Under the pieces are notes generated by a model that did no database searches, had not been told where the DNA came from, and was given only the letters and a program-made list of their open reading frames with translations. This document shows positions 6,487-9,490 of a stretch of 9,490 nucleotides of DNA, one piece after another. The DNA is from an uncultured bacterium (GTDB lineage: Bacteria > Actinomycetota > Aquicultoria > SKW223 > CALKMS01): contig CALKMS010000100.1 in the NCBI GenBank assembly GCA_938091145.1, positions 1 through 9,490 of the forward strand, read 5' to 3'. Both the position numbers and the translations under genes were made by a program. How positions within the stretch are numbered: the first letter of the stretch is position 1; each line of letters starts with the position of its first letter.

Positions 6487-6825
6487 ACTTCGGGCAGTAA
6501 GAGGTATATTAGCATTGACCCCATTCAATGGTTGACCGGTAAAGAAGCAGTAATTGCAGCCCGCGAAGACGGACTTATCACTCCTGATGAAACCTCTGTC
6601 CCTAATGACTTTTATACTCGCAATGTTTCAAAAAAACTAAGAACTTTTCGAGTTGCTTCTTCCGCTACTATCAAGCTCCTTCGCCCTGAAGGATGAGCCG
6701 AAACTTACCCCGCCAGCTGGTCTCAGTTTGTAAGCATTGTAAGCCCTTCTCGAAACCCGCTTTGCTGGATCTATCTTAACTCTAGCAACGTCGTAACTAA
6801 AATCGAACAACAATACACACCATAA
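6487..6825 (+). pseudogene. C-terminal domain of the coiled-coil gene, cut off by in-frame TAG and TGA
   Basis: Directly after TAG 6484-6486 the same frame reads TSGSKRYISIDPIQWLTGKE, then EDGLITPDETSVPNDFYTRN and KLRTFRVASSATIKLL. It meets TGA at 6694-6696 and continues as AETYPASWSQFVSIV to CWIYLNSSNVVTKIEQQYTP and TAA at 6823-6825. This matches, from memory, a small bacterial secreted or lipoprotein domain. That domain has a DYxxWLTGxEA motif, a PNxxYxRN motif, and an end of the form YWITIxxGVVTxIxEQYLP. The expected residue at the TAG is probably Tyr (KKVY-type). TGA ends the 3672 and 8136 genes normally, so recoding is unlikely and this is best called a decaying gene. I do not know its function. 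Confidence 0.65.
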
Positions 6826-6910
6826 TATTAGCCAAAGCTCCAAACAAAAGCTAACTCAAGGCTGGCAAAAAAACCAAAAAGATAAAGCCACTAACCAATA
6901 CCAAAAATTC

Positions 6911-6931
6911 CCAAATTCTTAAGAATATTGG
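6911..6931. repeat. Near-perfect palindrome, operator-like
   Basis: ATTCTTAAGAAT (6915-6926) is a perfect 12-bp palindrome, extended by CCAA at 6911-6914 and TTGG at 6928-6931 with one extra A. It lies downstream of tRNA-Asp on the minus strand and after the interrupted gene on the plus strand. It has no good U-tract, so a terminator is doubtful. Confidence 0.3.
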
Positions 6932-6993
6932 AATAAACAAGTTAAAAAGAAATTTTGAGCCAAAAAGCAAATTTGAAAGACAAATTGGAGAAT

Positions 6994-7071
6994 TGGCGGA
7001 GCCGACGGGATTTGAACCCGCGCTTACCGGCTTGACAGGCCGGCGTGTTAACCAGGCTACACCACGGCTCC
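6994..7071 (-). tRNA. tRNA-Asp (anticodon GTC)
   Basis: The minus strand folds as a full cloverleaf of 78 nt including an encoded CCA. The acceptor GGAGCCG pairs with CGGCTCC, followed by discriminator G and CCA (6994-6996). The D arm is GTGT/ACAC with loop AGCCTGGTTA. The anticodon stem is CCGGC/GCCGG with loop CTGTCAA (anticodon GTC), the variable loop is TAAGC, and the T arm is GCGGG/CCCGT with loop TTCAAAT. All stems are intact, with a single G-U in the T stem. It is a single-gene unit with its own promoter at 7096-7124. Confidence 0.96.
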
Positions 7072-7095
7072 GCAAAGAGAAAAGGACGAATTGGT

Positions 7096-7124
7096 ATTTT
7101 ACCGATTAAACAACTTTTTGTCTA
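7096..7124 (-). promoter_or_regulatory. Promoter of tRNA-Asp (TAGACA-17-TAAAAT)
   Basis: On the minus strand TAGACA (7119-7124) and TAAAAT (7096-7101) are separated by exactly 17 nt, each 5 of 6 to consensus. The start would be near 7089, giving a leader of about 18 nt before the mature tRNA end at 7071. Confidence 0.65.
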
Positions 7125-7296
7125 TTGCTCTGCCTCTTCAAGAAGACAATAATCTAAAAAAGCCATTGAGAAAATAACAGGCTTCAAGAACTAAAGCTTC
7201 AAGTTTCTATCCAAATTTGGCTTATAAAAATCCAAACTCCATTAAAGAAAGAGGGCTCCCTTATAATACGGTATTTAAAGTGGGAACCTAAAAATT

Positions 7297-7641
7297 TCTT
7301 CTCGCCAGAAAAAGCAGCTACCAAAGCTCCGCCAAAAATATGGTGCTTTTTTTCTCACCTTATTTGTTTTCAAGCAAATAATAAGGCAACAAAAAAGCAA
7401 TTTTGACTTAGCTGCTTATTTTTTAAAGTCCCTCTCTAGAAAAAAGGAAATAAGTTTTTTTTAAATTAGCTCAAATTTTACAATCGGAATGGTTTGAACT
7501 TGTATTTCTTAACCAGGCTGATCCACTTGTAGCTGAAGCAGAAAACTTAAATGGCAAATTAATTTACGAAAGAAAACCCGCCGATTTCGACAGTTTATAA
7601 TGCAGGCCATCAGCATCTACATCAAAACTAACTCACTTGGA
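7297..7641 (+). pseudogene. Degraded MNT-family nucleotidyltransferase (antitoxin of an MNT/HEPN pair)
   Basis: Joining frames gives a recognisable nucleotidyltransferase of about 110 residues. The pieces in order are KKQLPKLRQKYGAFFLTLF (from 7309), QANNKATKK (7371-7397), SNFDLAAYFLKSLSRKKEIS (7396-7455), KLAQILQSEWFELVFLNQAD (7463-7522), PLVAEAENLNGKLIYERKPA (7523-7582) and DFDS then FIMQAISIYIKT (to 7629). Family members read YLFGSxAxxxATxxSDxDLAVY, then VxLxxAxPLxxxEVLxxGKLLYE. Intact proteins adenylylate and neutralise a HEPN RNase. Here the GS motif is missing or mutated, the SDxD is SNFD, and four frame changes are needed (near 7361-7371, 7391-7397, an extra T in T8 at 7455-7462, a missing T at 7594-7596). 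TATAAT at 7262-7267 may be its old promoter. The assignment rests on remembered family pattern. Confidence 0.65.
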
Positions 7642-7715
7642 AAAGCTAAAGCAGAAAACTCAAACCCCTGCCTAAAAGAAAAAATAAGATGAGCTTTTTA
7701 AAAAAATAAATTGTC

Positions 7716-8099
7716 AAAAAACTTTCTAAAATAAAATCTATCTTCAATATTATATAAAAAATAGCCAATTTAAGTTTTGAGGCTTGCATCTCTGATATTC
7801 TCAGAAAAAAATGATTTGAAAAAACAATTATCGACATTTTTTAACTAATACCGACTAAATATGTATATCAAAAAAGTTTAAACTTGTTCCCGTGATTATT
7901 TTGATACCTTAATTAAAATAAGCCTACAGTAAATCTTACCTTTAGAGTCTGCCAAGGAAATGTCTTTTGCTTCAAATCGTAGAAATCGCTTGCTGAACAA
8001 GTACGGAAAGATAGACGACAAAGCAGTTTATCAAAGCATCAAAAAGACTTCAGGAATATTACCTCCTATATTGGTTATGCTCAAGATTCACAGATAAAA
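7716..8099 (+). pseudogene. Degraded HEPN-domain (HepT/DUF86-like) toxin
   Basis: Pieces in order are KKLSKIKSIFNII (7716-7754), a TAA, KIANLSFEACISDIL (7758-7802), then a scrambled stretch to about 7890. After that come RDYFDTLIKISLQ (7891-7929), a TAA, ILPLESAKEMSFASNRRNRL (7933-7992), LNKYGKIDDKAVYQSIK (7993-8043) and, after one missing A, KDFRNITSYIGYAQDSQIK. This follows the DUF86/HEPN pattern of a helix with xIEACIDI, then RDYxDTF, LPxExAxxM, FRNRLVHxYxxIDDxxVY and xxDIxxFI. HEPN toxins are RNases whose RNxxxH motif is catalytic; here it reads RNRLLN, His to Asn. With two stops and a frameshift it cannot encode an active toxin. It follows the MNT remnant as in intact type VII pairs. Confidence 0.68.
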
Positions 8100-8135
8100 A
8101 GTGATCAACGCTGTACTCTTAAAATAATTGCAAAG

Positions 8136-8840
8136 TCACTTCTTTGGGCGACAAATAAAAAGGAAATGATAAGAAAGGTTGACAGGTAAAATTAATTCTT
8201 TCAAGACCCTTTTCCACCACGCTTTGCTGTATCCGTTAAACTTGATTGTTTTGATAACTTTCAAACCGTTTTCTTCAAGTAACCTTATCCACTCATTTCT
8301 AGTCGCAAATCTTTCTAAATCCTGTTCTTGGTCAACATAGTCACCGGTTCTCCAAACTTTAATAATACCCTTCCACCAATAACTATTGGGGAGCAAAACG
8401 GCAGCCTTCCCATTGGGATTAAGTACCCTTTCCATCTCTCGTATTCCTTTTTCTGGATGTAAGAAGTGCTCAAGGCTTCCTAAGTTAGTCACATAGTCGA
8501 AAAAATCATCTGGATATGGGAGGTTTTCTCCACTCCCTTCAATAATTTCACTTTGAGGAGAGTTACGCCGCGCCATTTCAACTGCCACTTCAGATATATC
8601 AATCCCATAAGTTTTAAGGCCGAGAGCTTTTGCCTCTCTCAAAAGCACACCCAAACCACAAGCTACATCAAGCAACTTTCTACCCGGCTCAACTTCAAGT
8701 TTTTTTAAAACCCAACGATAGTATTCAGGTATGTCGGCAATTGGACGAGTTCGATAAATCTCGTCATACGATTTCTTTAAAGCCTCTTCTGTTAATTCTG
8801 AAAGTTTTCTCGTTTCTTTCATCTTCAATATCCGGTTCAA
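8136..8840 (-). CDS. Class I SAM-dependent methyltransferase (Methyltransf_11 type)
   Basis: The protein has 234 residues from TTG 8840, or 228 from ATG 8822, which is an equally likely start; neither has a clear ribosome site. The Rossmann SAM-binding loop is LLDVACGLG (56-64), and the acidic residue after strand 2 is D81 in YGIDIS. Next come SGENLPYPDDFFDYV (103-117) and the motif-III region LGSLEHFLHP (120-129), then MERVLNPNGKAAVLLPNSY. This is a soluble enzyme that moves a methyl group from SAM to a small molecule or sugar; the substrate cannot be read from sequence. The neighbouring Gfo/Idh oxidoreductase suggests polysaccharide or modified-sugar synthesis. It ends with TGA, facing the dead HEPN gene, and is divergent from the oxidoreductase across 67 bp of AT-rich promoter DNA. 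Confidence 0.85.
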   Translation of the reverse strand: MNRILKMKETRKLSELTEEALKKSYDEIYRTRPIADIPEYYRWVLKKLEVEPGRKLLDVACGLGVLLREAKALGLKTYGIDISEVAVEMARRNSPQSEIIEGSGENLPYPDDFFDYVTNLGSLEHFLHPEKGIREMERVLNPNGKAAVLLPNSYWWKGIIKVWRTGDYVDQEQDLERFATRNEWIRLLEENGLKVIKTIKFNGYSKAWWKRVLKELILPVNLSYHFLFICRPKK

Positions 8841-8907
8841 AATTCAAACATAAAAACATCAAAAGAAAAACTCCTGACTTATATTTACATAGTATATAAT
8901 ACTAACT
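8841..8907. promoter_or_regulatory. Divergent promoter region; TATAAT at 8895-8900 gives a leaderless oxidoreductase mRNA
   Basis: TATAAT at 8895-8900 is a perfect -10 hexamer ending 7 nt before GTG 8908, so the transcript probably begins on the start codon. The best -35 is CTGACT (8874-8879), with a short spacer. On the minus strand the same AT-rich core offers TATACT or TATTAT as -10 for the methyltransferase. An AGGAG on that strand (8871-8875) is too far from the methyltransferase starts to serve them. Confidence 0.5.
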
Positions 8908-9490
8908 GTGAAAAAACAGGTAAACCTCGGGCTTATTGGAATCGGCTACTGGGGTCTAAATTACCTTCGAATTTTTAGTGAAATACCCAGAGTCCAGTTA
9001 AAATCTGCTTGCGATTTAAACTCCTCTCGCCTCAAACTAGTGAAAAAAAGTTACCCAAAAATTGTTTTAACCAAAAACTATCAGGACATTCTCAGCGACC
9101 CTGAAATTGATGCCGTTATCATTGCCACCCCAGCTACCACTCATTATCAAATTGTTAAAGAAAGCTTAGAAAAAAACATAAATGTCTTAGTGGAAAAACC
9201 TCTCACTGTTAGCTCAAAAGAGGCTCTGGAACTCACCAAGTTAGCTGAGAAAAAAAAACTGACTTTAATGGTAGGACATGTTTTTGAATACAACCAAGCC
9301 GTTTTGGAAATGAAAAAAATAATTAAAAAAGGCATTTTGGGAAAAATATATTATTTACACTTTACTCGCACTGGCTTGGGTCCGATAAGGCAGGATGTTA
9401 ACGCAATGTGGGACTTAGCTCCTCATGACCTCTCAATCCTTTTTTATCTTTTAGAAGAAGAGCCATCAAAAGTTTTAGCTAAAGGTAAGT
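8908..9490 (+). CDS. Gfo/Idh/MocA family NAD(P)-dependent sugar oxidoreductase, cut by window end
   Basis: Only the first 194 residues are in the window. The start is GTG 8908, fixed by TATAAT 7 nt upstream. The Rossmann fold opens with NLGLIGIGYWGLNY (GxGxxG at residues 11-16), then CDLNSSR, and AVIIATPATTHYQIV (69-83). The family signature EKPL is at 96-99. The second domain begins with MVGHVFEYN (121-129) and contains LGPIRQDVNAMWDLAPHDLS, with a likely catalytic or substrate-binding His at 173 (APHDL). Enzymes of this type oxidise or reduce nucleotide-linked or free sugars with NAD(P); the GPIRxDVNAxWDLAPHD form recalls those acting on UDP-GlcNAc-type sugars (WlbA-like), which is inference. 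It is divergent from the methyltransferase and probably heads a surface-sugar operon continuing beyond 9490. Confidence 0.88.
   Translation, partial: MKKQVNLGLIGIGYWGLNYLRIFSEIPRVQLKSACDLNSSRLKLVKKSYPKIVLTKNYQDILSDPEIDAVIIATPATTHYQIVKESLEKNINVLVEKPLTVSSKEALELTKLAEKKKLTLMVGHVFEYNQAVLEMKKIIKKGILGKIYYLHFTRTGLGPIRQDVNAMWDLAPHDLSILFYLLEEEPSKVLAKGK

Noticed and set aside
6694..6696. TGA read as Gly or Trp (altered code of some Patescibacteria)
   Set aside because: TGA ends the intact genes at 5187-5189 and 8136-8138 at plausible protein ends, and the same gene also has a TAG.
6851..7075. Minus-strand open frame across the tRNA
   Set aside because: It reads through the complete tRNA-Asp cloverleaf; a chance frame.
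7312..7417. Long imperfect palindrome (AAGCAGCTA/TAGCTGCTT outer, CCTTATT/AATAAGG inner) as a miniature transposable element
   Set aside because: It falls inside the reading-frame remnant of the nucleotidyltransferase (KKQL...DLAAY), so the repeats are best explained as chance within AT-rich former coding DNA; no flanking target duplication was noticed.
7960..8100. Remnant of a reverse transcriptase (retron or diversity-generating element), suggested by ITSYIGYAQDS near basic RRNR
   Set aside because: The preceding RDYFDT, ILPLESAKEM and RNRLLNKYGKIDD fit the HEPN/DUF86 order much better, and an MNT remnant lies just upstream. No YxDD or template/variable repeats were seen.
8764..8859. Short minus-strand frame starting ATG 8859 behind AGGAG (8871-8875)
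   Set aside because: Only about 31 codons, overlapping the methyltransferase N-terminus in another frame with no recognisable content; the AGGAG is probably chance or an untranslated leader feature.
1..9490. CRISPR arrays, rRNA, IS transposases
   Set aside because: No regularly spaced direct repeats, no rRNA-like sequence and no transposase motifs were seen on either strand.

Overview
The window reads as chromosomal DNA of an AT-rich bacterium. Genes inside operons carry classic AGGAGG ribosome sites, while three operon-leading genes have a -10 hexamer 7 nt before the start codon, the geometry of leaderless mRNAs. TAA and TGA both end intact genes, so the standard bacterial code fits. The mix of families (long PurC, small TM/coiled-coil protein with a DYxQWLTG-type domain, MNT/HEPN pair, sugar-type methyltransferase beside a Gfo/Idh oxidoreductase) would suit a Patescibacteria/CPR genome. 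That placement is inference, not proof.

Layout. 1-1370: purC (TTG start) and a coupled small hypothetical gene (GTG start). 1371-1618: a gap with a strong 104-nt inverted-repeat element (1482-1585) just upstream of the metal ATPase. 1619-3669: a CopB-type P1B heavy-metal ATPase split by one apparent -1 shift at an A6 run (3284-3289); a one-base slip restores a full 683-residue enzyme. 3672-5189: a membrane-anchored protein with two PEGA-like domains and a seven-bladed YncE/YVTN-type beta-propeller, starting 2 nt after the ATPase and so probably its operon partner. 5306-6052: a two-TM protein of unknown function with its own near-consensus leaderless promoter. 6172-6825: a TM/coiled-coil protein whose C-terminal domain is cut off by in-frame TAG and TGA codons. 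6994-7071 (minus): tRNA-Asp(GTC) with a clear promoter.

7072-8135 looks empty, but piecing frames together reveals a dead MNT nucleotidyltransferase / HEPN toxin-antitoxin pair (MntA-HepT-like). It has several frameshifts and stops, a damaged GS motif, and the HEPN RNxxxH histidine changed to Asn. 8136-8840 (minus) is a class I SAM methyltransferase, divergent from a Gfo/Idh/MocA oxidoreductase (8908 to window end), which suggests a surface-sugar locus.

Working together: the ATPase and PEGA-propeller protein probably form a copper or silver export/envelope unit. The stretch from about 6.2 to 8.1 kb is a decay zone. The ATPase and HEPN breaks each look like one missing A in a short A run, and the MNT breaks include a missing T and an extra T; because such errors are also typical of sequencing, the ATPase break should be read with caution.
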